Shown here in pieces: positions 36,599 to 49,479 of a stretch of DNA of 64,000 nt. Position numbers and translations under genes: made by a program. The notes beneath the pieces were generated by a model that searched no databases, was not told the DNA's origin, and was given only the letters and a program-made list of their open reading frames with translations. Each line of letters starts with the position of its first letter. The first letter of the stretch is position 1. The stretch spans positions 310,001 to 374,000 of the forward strand of contig NZ_CAJQUM010000001.1 in assembly GCF_907163265.1 (NCBI RefSeq), given 5' to 3'. This stretch comes from Georgfuchsia toluolica (lineage in GTDB: Bacteria; Pseudomonadota; Gammaproteobacteria; Burkholderiales; Rhodocyclaceae).

Positions 36599-38521
36599 AT
36601 GACGATCTTTGCTCGCTACCAAAACCGCTACGAGTCCACTTTGGAAGAAGAGATGTCCCTGCAGGAATATCTGGAGGTTTGTCGTCGCGACGCTACGGCG
36701 TATGCCAGCGTTTCCGAACGCATGCTGATGGCGATCGGCGAACCGGAACTGGTTGACACACGTCTCAATCAACGCATGTCGCGCATTTTTGCCAACAAGA
36801 TCATCAAGACCTATCCGGCGTTCCGCGATTTCTACGGCATGGAAGAGGCAATCGAGAGCATCGTCGCCTACATCCGTCACGCCGCCCAGGGCCTGGAAGA
36901 GAAGAAACAGATTCTCTATCTGTTGGGTCCGGTCGGCGGCGGCAAGTCCTCCCTGGCAGAGAAGCTCAAGTCGCTGATCGAAAAAGTGCCTTTCTATGCG
37001 ATCAAAGGCTCGCCGGTGCACGAGTCGCCGCTGGGTCTGTTCAAGGTTGAGGAAGATGGGACGTTGCTGGAGGAGGATTTCGGCATTCCGCGCCGCTACC
37101 TCAACACCATCATGTCACCGTGGGCGGTGAAACGCCTGCACGAGTACAACGGCGATATCACCAAGTTTCGTGTGGTCAAGCTCAGGCCCTCGGTGTTGCG
37201 GCAGATTGCCGTGTCCAAGACCGAACCGGGCGACGAAAACAACCAGGATATCTCCACGCTGGTCGGAAAGATCGATATTCGCAAGCTGGAGGAATATTCG
37301 CAGCATGATCCGGACGCCTACAGCTACGCTGGCGGACTGTGCCTCGCCAACCGCGGCCTGCTCGAATTCGTCGAAATGTTCAAGGCGCCGATCAAGGTAT
37401 TGCATCCGCTGCTGACTGCAACCCAGGAGAATAACTACAAGGGCACCGAGGGTTTCGGCGCCATTCCCTTCGACGGCATGGTGCTGGCGCACTCAAACGA
37501 GGCGGAGTGGGTGGCCTTCAAGAGCAATCGCAACAACGAGGCTTTCCTCGACCGCATCTATATCGTCAAGGTGCCGTATTGCTTGCGCGTTTCGGAAGAA
37601 ATCAGGATCTACGAGAAGCTGGTCGACAACTCCTCGCTGGCCAAGGCGCCGTGTGCGCCCGATACCCTGCGCATGATGGCGCAATTTTCCGTGTTGTCGC
37701 GCCTCAAGGAACCGGAGAATTCCTCGATCTATTCGAAGATGCGAATCTACGACGGCGAGAACCTCAAGGATGTCGACCCGAATGCCAAGTCCTATCAGGA
37801 ATACCGCGATTTCGCCGGCGTCGATGAAGGCATGACCGGCTTGTCGACCCGCTTTGCCTTCAAGATTCTGTCCAGGGTTTTCAATTTCGACCACCGCGAG
37901 GTTGCCGCCAATCCAGTGCATCTGATGTACGTGCTGGAACAGCAGATCGAACAGGAGCAATTCACGCCGGAACTGGAGCAGCGCTATATGGGATATATCA
38001 AGGAATTCCTCGCGCCGCGTTACGCCGAGTTCATCGGCAAGGAGATCCAGACCGCCTACCTGGAATCCTATTCCGAGTACGGCCAGAACATCTTCGACCG
38101 CTATGTCGTCTATGCCGATTTCTGGATCCAGGATCAGGAATATCGCGATCCGAACACCGGCGAGATTCTCGACCGCGGCACCCTTAACGACGAGTTGGAA
38201 AAGATCGAAAAACCTGCCGGCATCAGCAATCCGAAGGACTTCCGCAACGAGGTGGTGAACTTCGTCCTGCGCGCCCGCGCCGGACGCGATGGTCACAATC
38301 CGTTATGGACCTCCTACGAAAAACTGCGCGTGGTGATCGAGAAGAAGATGTTCTCCAATACCGAAGAACTGCTTCCCGTCATTTCCTTCAACGCCAAGGC
38401 CAGCGCCGACGACCAGCGCAAGCACCAGGACTTCGTCAATCGCATGATGGCCAAGGGCTACACCGAGAAGCAGGTGCGGTTGCTGGCCGAGTGGTACCTG
38501 CGGGTGCGCAAGTCGTCTTAA
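36599..38521 (+). CDS. prkA: PrkA family serine protein kinase
   Basis: AAA-type protein of 640 residues in the PrkA/YeaG family, implicated in nitrogen and stationary-phase stress responses. The nucleotide-binding loop is GPVGGGKSS (110-118). The C-terminal half carries the PrkA domain (from about residue 390). Reports differ on whether PrkA acts as kinase or protease. GGAGATACATC before the ATG gives a good ribosome-binding site. It is followed by the DUF444 and SpoVR-like genes, the conserved three-gene set. Confidence 0.94.
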   Translation: MTIFARYQNRYESTLEEEMSLQEYLEVCRRDATAYASVSERMLMAIGEPELVDTRLNQRMSRIFANKIIKTYPAFRDFYGMEEAIESIVAYIRHAAQGLEEKKQILYLLGPVGGGKSSLAEKLKSLIEKVPFYAIKGSPVHESPLGLFKVEEDGTLLEEDFGIPRRYLNTIMSPWAVKRLHEYNGDITKFRVVKLRPSVLRQIAVSKTEPGDENNQDISTLVGKIDIRKLEEYSQHDPDAYSYAGGLCLANRGLLEFVEMFKAPIKVLHPLLTATQENNYKGTEGFGAIPFDGMVLAHSNEAEWVAFKSNRNNEAFLDRIYIVKVPYCLRVSEEIRIYEKLVDNSSLAKAPCAPDTLRMMAQFSVLSRLKEPENSSIYSKMRIYDGENLKDVDPNAKSYQEYRDFAGVDEGMTGLSTRFAFKILSRVFNFDHREVAANPVHLMYVLEQQIEQEQFTPELEQRYMGYIKEFLAPRYAEFIGKEIQTAYLESYSEYGQNIFDRYVVYADFWIQDQEYRDPNTGEILDRGTLNDELEKIEKPAGISNPKDFRNEVVNFVLRARAGRDGHNPLWTSYEKLRVVIEKKMFSNTEELLPVISFNAKASADDQRKHQDFVNRMMAKGYTEKQVRLLAEWYLRVRKSS

Positions 38522-38593
38522 CCGCGCATGGTCGCCGCGCCACCCCAAAGGATGAAAATGCGCAAAAGCAAATTGAACGCCCCCCACCCCCAT

Positions 38594-38613
38594 GCCCCGC
38601 CCCAAGGCGGGGC
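38594..38613. terminator. Hairpin in prkA/yeaH intergenic region
   Basis: GCCCCGCC (38594-38601) and GGCGGGGC (38606-38613) form a perfect 8-bp stem with a 4-base loop, 73 bases after the prkA stop. There is no T-run, so it may act as an mRNA-stability or partial attenuation element between prkA and the downstream genes. Confidence 0.4.
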
Positions 38614-38737
38614 TACTGATCAGCTCGCTGCGCTCGGTGTCATAAGGCGCTTCGTCGCTGTTTTTTCACGTTAATGGGAGAGCGTGCCGACGAACGAGAC
38701 ATCTTCCGATGTCATGCGATTAAAGGAGGGAGGGTGA

Positions 38738-40006
38738 ATGATCCGTATCGTTGACCGACGTTACGACAGCAAGAACAAGAGTACGGTGAACCGCGGCCGT
38801 TTCGTCCGCCGTTTCAAAGGCCAGATCAAGAAGGCCGTGGGGGAAGCGATCGCCCGCCGCAGCGTTACCGATATTGACAACGGCGAGAAGATCGGCATTC
38901 CGGCCAAGGATATTTCCGAGCCTCATTTTAGCCATGGCCGCGGCGGGCGCTGGCATATCGTGCAACCGGGCAACGACCGTTTCAATAGCGGCGACGAAGT
39001 GGACCGGCCATTGGGCGGCGCGGGCAGCGGTGGTGGCGGCGAAGCCGGCGCGGACGGGGAAAGCCTCGACGATTTCGTATTTACCCTGTCGCGCGAAGAA
39101 TTCCTCGACATCTTCTTCGATGACATGGCCCTACCCAATCTGGTCAAGACCCAGCTCTCGCGTATCGACGAGTACAAGCGGGTACGCGCCGGTTACACGC
39201 AGACCGGCACTCAGTCCAACATCAACGTGGTGCGGTCGTTGCGCGGCGCTACCGGCCGCCGCATTGCTGTCGGTTCCCCCTATCGCAAGGAACTGCGCGC
39301 AGCCGAAGAAGAACTGGCCGACCTGGAGGCGCATGGCCAGGGCGACAACGACAGGGCCGACGAATTGCGCCGCACGATCACCCGTCTGCTGCGCAAAATC
39401 GAACGCGTACCTTTCATCGACACCTTCGACTTGCGCTACAACAACCGCATCCGCATTCCGCTTCCGTCGACTCAGGCGGTGATGTTCTGCCTGATGGATG
39501 TGTCCGGCTCCATGGACGAGGCAAAGAAGCAAATCGCCAAGCGCTTCTTCATGCTGCTCTACCTGTTTCTGACTCGCACCTACCAGCACATCGAAGTTGT
39601 CTTCATCCGCCATCACATCCATGCCATCGAAGTGGATGAAGAGGATTTCTTCACTTCGCGCGAATCGGGCGGTACCGTAGTATCGAGCGCCCTGGAACTG
39701 ATGCTCGGAATCATCCGCGAACGCTATGGATCGAGCGCATGGAATATCTACGGCGCCCAGGCCTCCGATGGGGAAAACTGGAATAACGATTCGCCCTATT
39801 GCCGGGAGCTACTCGATAAAAAGATCATCTCCCTGCTGCAGTACTACGCCTATATCGAAATCACCACCGACAAACCGCAGAACCTGTGGCTGGAGTACGA
39901 GAAAGTCCGCGCCGCTCATGCCGGGCGTTTTGCAATGCAGCGCATCGGCGGACTGCCCGACATCTATCCCGTGTTTCATGAGCTGTTCCAGAAAAAGCTC
40001 GCCTGA
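38738..40006 (+). CDS. YeaH/YhbH family (DUF444) VWA-like protein
   Basis: Protein of 422 residues that almost always follows prkA. The N-terminal part is basic and Gly-rich (GGAGSGGGGEAGADGE near 90-105). The C-terminal half resembles a von Willebrand A domain with a MIDAS-like motif DVSGSMD (about 252-258). GGAGGGAGGGTGA precedes the ATG. The partner role with PrkA is known only from co-occurrence and shared regulation. Confidence 0.92.
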   Translation: MIRIVDRRYDSKNKSTVNRGRFVRRFKGQIKKAVGEAIARRSVTDIDNGEKIGIPAKDISEPHFSHGRGGRWHIVQPGNDRFNSGDEVDRPLGGAGSGGGGEAGADGESLDDFVFTLSREEFLDIFFDDMALPNLVKTQLSRIDEYKRVRAGYTQTGTQSNINVVRSLRGATGRRIAVGSPYRKELRAAEEELADLEAHGQGDNDRADELRRTITRLLRKIERVPFIDTFDLRYNNRIRIPLPSTQAVMFCLMDVSGSMDEAKKQIAKRFFMLLYLFLTRTYQHIEVVFIRHHIHAIEVDEEDFFTSRESGGTVVSSALELMLGIIRERYGSSAWNIYGAQASDGENWNNDSPYCRELLDKKIISLLQYYAYIEITTDKPQNLWLEYEKVRAAHAGRFAMQRIGGLPDIYPVFHELFQKKLA

Positions 40007-40010
40007 CGCC

Positions 40011-41528
40011 ATGGAGATAACCGACACTCTGCCGCTGACCTCCGAATGGAGCTTCGAACTGATCGACCGCTACGAAGAGGAGATCGGCCGCGTCGCCAGG
40101 CATTACGGACTCGATTGCTACCGCAACCAGTTCGAACTCATCACCGCCGAGCAGATGATGGATGCCTATGCCTCCATCGGCATGCCGGTGTATTACAACC
40201 ACTGGTCGTTCGGCAAGCACTTCCTCGCCACCGAGAAGCGCTATCGGCGCGGCCAGATGGGGCTGGCCTACGAAATGGTGATCAACTCCGATCCCTGCAT
40301 CGTCTACCTGATGGAGGAGAACACGATGACCATGCAGGCGCTGGTCATCGCCCATGCCGGCTATGGCCACAACTCGTTCTTCAAGGGCAACTATCTGTTC
40401 CGCACCTGGACCGCCGCGGAAGCCATCGTCGATTACATGGTGTTTGCCCGTAATTTCATCGCCGAGTGCGAGGAGCGTTACGGTGAGGATGAAGTGGAGC
40501 ATCTGCTCGATGCCTGCCACGCCTTGATGAATGTCGGTGTCGACCGTTACAAGCGGCCGCCCACACTATCCCTGCAAAAGGAAAAGGAACGCCAGCGGGA
40601 AAGGGAGTCCTACCTGCAATCGCAGGTGAACGATCTGTGGCGCACCTTGCCGCCACAACTGGAACGGGAAGCGAAAAAGGTGGACAAACGCTATCCCGAG
40701 GAGCCCGAGGAAAACCTGCTCTATTTCATCGAAAAAAGCGCGCCGCTGCTGGAACCCTGGCAGCGCGAGGTGGTACGCATCGTGCGCAAGATCGGCCAGT
40801 ATTTCTACCCGCAGCGCCAGACCAAGTTGATGAACGAGGGCTGGGCCTGCTTCTGGCATTACACCCTGCTCAATCATCTCCATGACGAGGGTTTGCTCTC
40901 CGACGGCTTCATGCTGGAATTCCTCCAGTCGCATACCAATGTCGTTTATCAGCCGCCTTACAACAGCAAGCATTTCAGCGGCATCAACCCCTATGCCCTC
41001 GGTTTCGCCATGTGGCGCGACCTGCGGCGCATCTGCGAACAACCGACCGGCGAGGATCGCGAGTGGTTTCCCGGCATCGCCGGCAGCGACTGGCACGAAA
41101 CCCTGGATTTCGCCATGCGCAACTTCAAGGACGAGAGCTTCATTGCCCAGTACCTTTCGCCCAAGCTGATGCGAGATTTCCGGCTGTTCGCGATTCTCGA
41201 CGATGACGCCCGGGACAAGCTGAAGATCGAGGCCATTCATAACGAGCAGGGCTACCATGACCTGCGCCGGATCGTCGCCGATCAATACAACCTCGGCAGC
41301 CAGGAACCGAACATCCAGGTCTGGAACGTAGACCTGCGCGGCGACCGCTCCCTCACCCTGCGCCACATCCGCTATGAAGGGCGTCCCCTGGGAGAGACAA
41401 AGGACCAAGTGCTGCGCCATGTGGCATCGCTGTGGGGTTTTCTGGTGCGGCTTGAAGAGCAGGACGAGCAGGGAGGGGTCAGGCTGCTGGCCGAAACCCT
41501 GGTAGACAGGCGCAAGCCGAGGAAATGA
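40011..41528 (+). CDS. SpoVR family protein
   Basis: Protein of 505 residues in the SpoVR/YcgB family, the third member of the prkA-yeaH-spoVR set. Recognised segments are MPVYYNHWSFGKHF, AHAGYGHNSFFKGN and NEGWACFWHYTLLNHLHDEG, which are highly conserved and rich in His and Trp, suggesting a metal site (inference). The open frame extends 95 codons upstream through the yeaH gene, but the family start is the ATG at 40011, four bases after the yeaH stop. Confidence 0.93.
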   Translation: MEITDTLPLTSEWSFELIDRYEEEIGRVARHYGLDCYRNQFELITAEQMMDAYASIGMPVYYNHWSFGKHFLATEKRYRRGQMGLAYEMVINSDPCIVYLMEENTMTMQALVIAHAGYGHNSFFKGNYLFRTWTAAEAIVDYMVFARNFIAECEERYGEDEVEHLLDACHALMNVGVDRYKRPPTLSLQKEKERQRERESYLQSQVNDLWRTLPPQLEREAKKVDKRYPEEPEENLLYFIEKSAPLLEPWQREVVRIVRKIGQYFYPQRQTKLMNEGWACFWHYTLLNHLHDEGLLSDGFMLEFLQSHTNVVYQPPYNSKHFSGINPYALGFAMWRDLRRICEQPTGEDREWFPGIAGSDWHETLDFAMRNFKDESFIAQYLSPKLMRDFRLFAILDDDARDKLKIEAIHNEQGYHDLRRIVADQYNLGSQEPNIQVWNVDLRGDRSLTLRHIRYEGRPLGETKDQVLRHVASLWGFLVRLEEQDEQGGVRLLAETLVDRRKPRK

Positions 41529-41691
41529 CCGAGGGGGATCCCCGTGGGATAACGGGCATCCGTAATGACCCCGCAAGGATTAGCGTTGATTATGCCGTGC
41601 GCCTGGCCTATGGTGGATCACAAAGCAGCAATTGATTAAGGTTTCTCGCCTTCATATCAGGACTCACGCCATTAACAATCAACGAGGATAA

Positions 41692-42108
41692 GTACGTCAG
41701 CGGTATCCGAACAGTAAGGTCCGCCACCTGGTAGCGGATCTGCTCGACCATCCCCGAGATTGGACGTATAAATTCGATGTGGTTTTCGAGCGCAACACGA
41801 TTCAGGTCTTGCCCGGTGAGTACCGGCTTCGCGCCTTGAAATCAATCGCAGAAACGATGGCCTCTGGCGGTGTGGCCCTGGTTTCCTGCCGAAGCCGGAT
41901 TCCGGGAGAAGGGCAAGACAAATTTCCACTGCCACTCGACCGGGACGAAATAGACGGATTTGTCCGTGCCGGTTTAAAGGACGAGGGATTTATAGCCTGG
42001 GATGACGAACAAGAGCCACCAGTGCCACATTTCTTTGCCTGCTATCGCAGATCAGCGAAGGCCAATTCCTGGTTGTTATATGGCATATCCGGATTTTTAT
42101 GTGATTGA
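41692..42108 (+). pseudogene. C-terminal remnant of a class I SAM-dependent methyltransferase
   Basis: From the stop at 41689 the frame reads through RYPNSKVRHLVADLLDH, then WTYKFDVVFERNTIQ and ALKSIAETMASGGVALVSC, ending at PHFFACYRR and a short tail. This is the second half of a Rossmann methyltransferase (motifs II-IV and the last strands). The SAM-binding glycine motif and first helix are missing, and no start with a ribosome-binding site is present. It is probably a decayed gene. A GTG at 41779 would give a 109-residue product. Confidence 0.6.
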
Positions 42109-42963
42109 TAATTTACTGTGCAGCGCCCAGTGGCATTGGGTTATGGCTTATGCGGTTTAAATCTGGCTCAAGTCGGCCAATACCCGACTCTCATGCGCTA
42201 GAAGGAAAAGTGTCGGGAACGGCTGCTATCAGCATTACGGACAGCCGGGGTTAGGATGTCGCTCCCTTCAACCAATCAGGCCGTCGGTTCTGAGCGCTTA
42301 TGATTGATGAGAGCGGGGTGCGCCTGATGGCGGTAGGCGCGTGCCTTTTCCAGGTTGTCATGCGTTAAGCCGGTTCTAATCTTGCGTGCAAATTATTTGT
42401 CGATATTCGTTGACGGGAATCTGCGAAAGGAGTTAACTGAAACTGTTTCGACGATTCGGTTCGGGTTGGATTCTCAAACTAACAATCGAAATCTGGTTAC
42501 TGCATTAACGCTTCGCTGTTGTGCACGCCCCGTTTTGCGGGTGTACCTGAAGCGAACGGGCAGCGACCACGCTCTGCTCAATGTTTGAGGATTAACCCGA
42601 TTCGGGTAGCCGAAGCAAGCTGCGCGAAGTTAATCGCTTAGCGTGAAGACCGCGAATGCGGGATGTATGTGAGGGGAGGCAGACTTATTGCTGATACTTC
42701 TAACATTTCAACTCTGAAGCCGGTAACTACAGACCGGCACACATCACGGTGACGTGACGAAATGAAGCCACGGCAAGTGGCTAACCCGTGAAGCCCTGCG
42801 AATTGAGCGCGGGGCTTTGCATTTGTGGCAGCTATTTTCGACGAACTAAAACAACGCATGCACCGTCGCGAATCGGCCATTAGGAGACTGCCACCAAAAG
42901 GCGACGGATAATTGGTCAATAACAGGCACACTTAAATGACCAATGAAATTTGGAGAATAAATA
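42109..42963. other. Long intergenic region, possible structured RNA
   Basis: About 855 bases with no convincing protein. A 77-codon open frame at 42355-42588 has no recognisable family or good ribosome-binding site. The stretch 42586-42817 contains several short hairpins, including CCGC-GAAT-GCGG near 42650, and ends in the hairpin at 42791-42817. It may be a decayed structured RNA. Confidence 0.3.
42791..42817 (+). terminator. Hairpin resembling an intrinsic terminator
   Basis: AAGCCCTGCG and CGCGGGGCTT pair over 10 bp (one G-U) around a 7-base loop and are followed by TTGCATTT. No gene upstream clearly ends here. Confidence 0.4.
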
Positions 42964-43803
42964 TTGAGCTCTAACACCAAACCGGCCCCGATGATTCGAC
43001 TCGCTAACGGGATACAGATGCCGCAATTGGGTCTCGGCACTTGGCCCATGGACGACGCCGAGGCCGCTCGTGTCGTACCGCAGGCGATTGAACTCGGATA
43101 TCGACTCATTGATACTGCAGAGAATTATCAAAATGAGATTGGCGTCGGTGACGGTATTCGCGCCTCCGGCGTTGATCGATCCGAGATTTTTGTTACTACA
43201 AAATTCAATCGCCAGTGGCATAGCATTGAGGGAGCTCATACAGCGTGCGGGGCCAGCCTGAAGCGCTTTGGGTTGGATTACATCGATCTGCTGCTTATCC
43301 ATTGGCCGAATCCGGATCAGGATCGCTACGTCGAAGCCTTCCAGGGACTGATCCGGCTGCAAGAGGCGGGACTAGTCCGGGCGATTGGAACCTCCAATTT
43401 CAAGCCCATGCACTTGCAGCGCCTCTTCGACGAGGGGCTGATACCTCAGCTCAACCAGATTCAGTTGGATCCTTATCATCGGCGTGATGATCTGGTAGCT
43501 CTCCATCGAGCCAGGGGCATCGTCACTGAATCCTGGCGACCACTGGGGTGTGGCAATGCCATGCTGCAAGATCGTGAGATCCTTGCGATTGCGGAACGCC
43601 ATAACCGTACGGCGGCTCAGGTACTGTTGCGCTGGCAGGTTCAACAGGGCTTTGTAACCTGCCCAAAGTCATCCGATCCTCAGCGCTTGGTTCAGAACCT
43701 CTCCATCTTCGATTTCGACCTGTCAGTTGAGGATATGGCAGTTCTTGATGCGATGGATCGGCCAGACCCGGAGATGTTAGACGCTGATAGCTTTGGGCAC
43801 TGA
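42964..43803 (+). CDS. Aldo/keto reductase
   Basis: NADPH-dependent oxidoreductase of 279 residues with a TIM barrel. The catalytic tetrad is visible: Asp and Tyr in IDTAENYQNE, Lys in VTTKFNRQW and His in LLIHWPNPD. The cofactor end has TCPKSSDPQRL. It is close to the 2,5-diketo-gluconate reductase type; the physiological substrate is unknown. The start is TTG at 42964, with GGAG 8 bases before it; an ATG nine codons later is possible. Confidence 0.9.
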   Translation: MSSNTKPAPMIRLANGIQMPQLGLGTWPMDDAEAARVVPQAIELGYRLIDTAENYQNEIGVGDGIRASGVDRSEIFVTTKFNRQWHSIEGAHTACGASLKRFGLDYIDLLLIHWPNPDQDRYVEAFQGLIRLQEAGLVRAIGTSNFKPMHLQRLFDEGLIPQLNQIQLDPYHRRDDLVALHRARGIVTESWRPLGCGNAMLQDREILAIAERHNRTAAQVLLRWQVQQGFVTCPKSSDPQRLVQNLSIFDFDLSVEDMAVLDAMDRPDPEMLDADSFGH

Positions 43804-44249
43804 GTGGGTGACTTCCCCTGCTTGGGAGCATGTACTACTTGCACCACAGTCGTTCTACCATCGGTGGCAAAGCGGAGCGCGGAAGTTCACTTCCCTCATC
43901 TCGCACGAAGAAGTCAGCGCACATACCGCGCAGCAACTGCCGTTCAATATCCACCGCGAGAAATCGCGGGCTGGTGTCAATGTGCTTGTAGCGCGCCATG
44001 GGAATACCCGGGGCAAAGTTTCCATGCTGGCAGCTGATATTCCATTTGGTTCACAGCAGAATACGGCTATGAAACTGCTTTTTCCACAGCCTCGTTGAAT
44101 CCGGGGCACAACTGTGACATGCCACCAGGCAAACGCCAAATCTGATGCGCCCATATCTTTCATGCCGTACTATGCTGATAATGTATAAATCACGGATTAC
44201 GGATGGCCGAAATAACCGGCGCAACCCGCTAAACAGTCAGGAGGATCCC
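43804..44249. other. Intergenic, no gene recognised
   Basis: About 446 bases between the aldo/keto reductase and pterin dehydratase genes. A 101-codon open frame (43793-44098) overlaps the reductase end and resembles no family I know. An AGGAGG at 44239-44244 belongs to the next gene. Confidence 0.35.
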
Positions 44250-44588
44250 ATGAGCGAATTGGCAAACAAGGAATGCATTCCCTGCAAGGGCGGTGTGCCC
44301 GCATTGAAAGGCCGCGAGCTGACTGTCCTGCTGGAGCAATTAGGGCACGATTGGCGCTGCATCGACGAACATCATCTTGAGAAAAAGTACGACTTCCCGA
44401 ACTTCCGGCAGGCGCTCGACTTCACCAACCGGGTCGGCGAACTGGCGGAACGGCAGGGCCATCACCCCGACATTTATTTGGCGTGGGGAAAGGTCGTGCT
44501 GACGATCTGGACTCACAAGATCGACGGTCTGACCGAAAGCGATTTCATTTTTGCGGCCAAAGCCGATCAGCAACTCAATCAACATTAA
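44250..44588 (+). CDS. 4a-hydroxytetrahydrobiopterin dehydratase
   Basis: Pterin-4a-carbinolamine dehydratase (PhhB/PCD), 112 residues. It recycles the pterin cofactor of aromatic amino acid hydroxylases. The signature is RQGHHPDIYLAWGKVVLTIW with the paired histidines, then THKIDGLTESDF. The ATG at 44250 is chosen because AGGAGG lies 5 bases upstream. No phenylalanine hydroxylase gene is nearby, so the cofactor user is elsewhere or it has another role. Confidence 0.93.
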   Translation: MSELANKECIPCKGGVPALKGRELTVLLEQLGHDWRCIDEHHLEKKYDFPNFRQALDFTNRVGELAERQGHHPDIYLAWGKVVLTIWTHKIDGLTESDFIFAAKADQQLNQH

Positions 44589-44646
44589 AGTAGTTGCAGC
44601 GGGAAGCTCCGTCTCCCTCTGTGCCGCAAACATCTGGAGCAAGAAC

Positions 44647-46032
<1,386 letters not shown>

Positions 46033-46214
46033 GGTCAAGCCTGTTTCGGCAGGGGAAGCGGTATGTGCCGGAGATAAAAAGTGGGCATTTCGGAAACGCC
46101 GTGTTGTCAAACCACGGTTCACCAACTATGGTGTATAGGCGAACTTTTTAGTTCGTGGGCACGTCTTCGTGAAGTGCAGGGAACGCCGGCTACACGAAAG
46201 TCATGGAGGTCAAG

Positions 46215-46670
46215 ATGGTCACACTTGACGTGAATGGCACTCGCCACCGCATGGACATTGATCCCGATACGCCTCTGTTGTGGGTCTTGCGGGATGAGCT
46301 GCGGCTGACAGGAACGAAATACGGCTGCGGCATCGCCTCCTGCGGCGCTTGCACCGTGCATGTGGATGGCGTACCCATGCGCGCTTGCGTCACGCCGGTC
46401 TCAGCGGTGGCAGGCAAGCGCATCACGACCGTGGAAGGATTGCGCACGAAGGCGGCAAAGGCAGTACAGTCCGCATGGGAAAAGCTCGACGTCGTTCAAT
46501 GCGGCTACTGTCAGTCGGGGCAGATCATGGCCGCAGTTGCGCTGTTGGCCAGCAACCCGCGCCCGACCGACGCGGAGATCGATTTCGCCATGTCGGGAAA
46601 CCTGTGCCGCTGCGCAACCTACCTGCGCATCCGTGCCGCGATCCATGAAGCGGCGCGGGCCTTGGTCTGA
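46215..46670 (+). CDS. (2Fe-2S) subunit of molybdenum hydroxylase (IorA-like)
   Basis: Iron-sulfur subunit of the xanthine oxidase family, 151 residues, like the isoquinoline 1-oxidoreductase alpha subunit. The plant-type [2Fe-2S] motif is [15 protein letters not shown]. The second cluster motifs are CGYCQSGQ and [10 protein letters not shown]. It passes electrons from the molybdenum subunit encoded next. GGAGG at 46205-46209 sets the ATG at 46215 rather than one four codons earlier. Confidence 0.92.
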   Translation: MVTLDVNGTRHRMDIDPDTPLLWVLRDELRLTGTKYGCGIASCGACTVHVDGVPMRACVTPVSAVAGKRITTVEGLRTKAAKAVQSAWEKLDVVQCGYCQSGQIMAAVALLASNPRPTDAEIDFAMSGNLCRCATYLRIRAAIHEAARALV

Positions 46671-46680
46671 GGAGCGTGCC

Positions 46681-48854
<2,174 letters not shown>

Positions 48855-48858
<4 letters not shown>

Positions 48859-48950
48859 TCGACAGCGCCGACCTGCAAGTGCTGCACACGGCTGTCACGT
48901 GGCTGTCTGCGGGGCGGCGCACCGTCCTGGCGACGGTCGCTCGCACATGA
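48855..48950 (+). pseudogene. Truncated xdhC/coxI-family gene (N-terminal fragment)
   Basis: Directly after the IorB-like gene (ATGA overlap) begins an XdhC-type start, [17 protein letters not shown], then TVLATVART and a stop after 31 residues. Full XdhC proteins continue with WGSSPRPPG and a Rossmann domain; they insert sulfur into the molybdenum cofactor of such enzymes. Only the N-terminus survives. Confidence 0.6.
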
Positions 48951-49138
48951 GGATCCTCGCCGCGGCCTCCGGGCGCTTGAGCCGCGTTGCGGATTCCGGT
49001 ATCCGCGCGGTCATTGCTCATGCCAAGGATGACGAGGCGCGGCGGTTCTGTGAGCATTTCGATTTTGATCCAAGCCCGACCGACCCATATCATCTTCACT
49101 TGTTGATCAAGATCTGCGAAAAGCAGCGACATGATTGA
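48947..49138 (+). pseudogene. C-terminal remnant of a GNAT acetyltransferase (toxin-like)
   Basis: The 63-codon frame contains [20 protein letters not shown] and DPSPTDPYHLHLLIK, the last strands of TacT/AtaT-type GNAT toxins. The acetyl-CoA-binding part is missing, and no DUF1778-type antitoxin gene was found beside it. It is joined directly to the xdhC fragment, so two unrelated broken genes meet here. Confidence 0.55.
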
Positions 49139-49479
49139 GACGTCAGCCATTTGAGGCGTTCCAACCTTGATCCTGCCGGTAGCGCGTCAGTCTTTCGCCC
49201 ACAGCATGCCGTCGCACTATGAGCGCTGCGCGCGGCCCCGGTGCAACAACACGGTCGCCTACCGCCAGATTTCCGGGAGCGGCGCAATCAGCAAAGTCCC
49301 TCTACGATCTGCTGCCCATGAACGATGTGCTCAATGCCAATTTCCAGCGGGCCGGTCCAATCTGAATTGCAAGTAAAAAAATCCTGCACCCTGCTGTTGC
49401 CTGCTCCTACGGGTTCATTGCCGCTGGAAAAAATGCTTCGTTTCGAACGCTTTCAGTTGCCGATCTCGTTTTCGGCAGG
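49139..49479. other. Intergenic, no gene recognised
   Basis: About 340 bases between the GNAT remnant and the convergent CDF transporter gene. Nothing beyond short open frames was recognised. Confidence 0.35.

Noticed and set aside
43793-44098. A 101-codon frame after the aldo/keto reductase as a gene
   Set aside because: It overlaps the reductase end, lacks a ribosome-binding site and resembles no known family.
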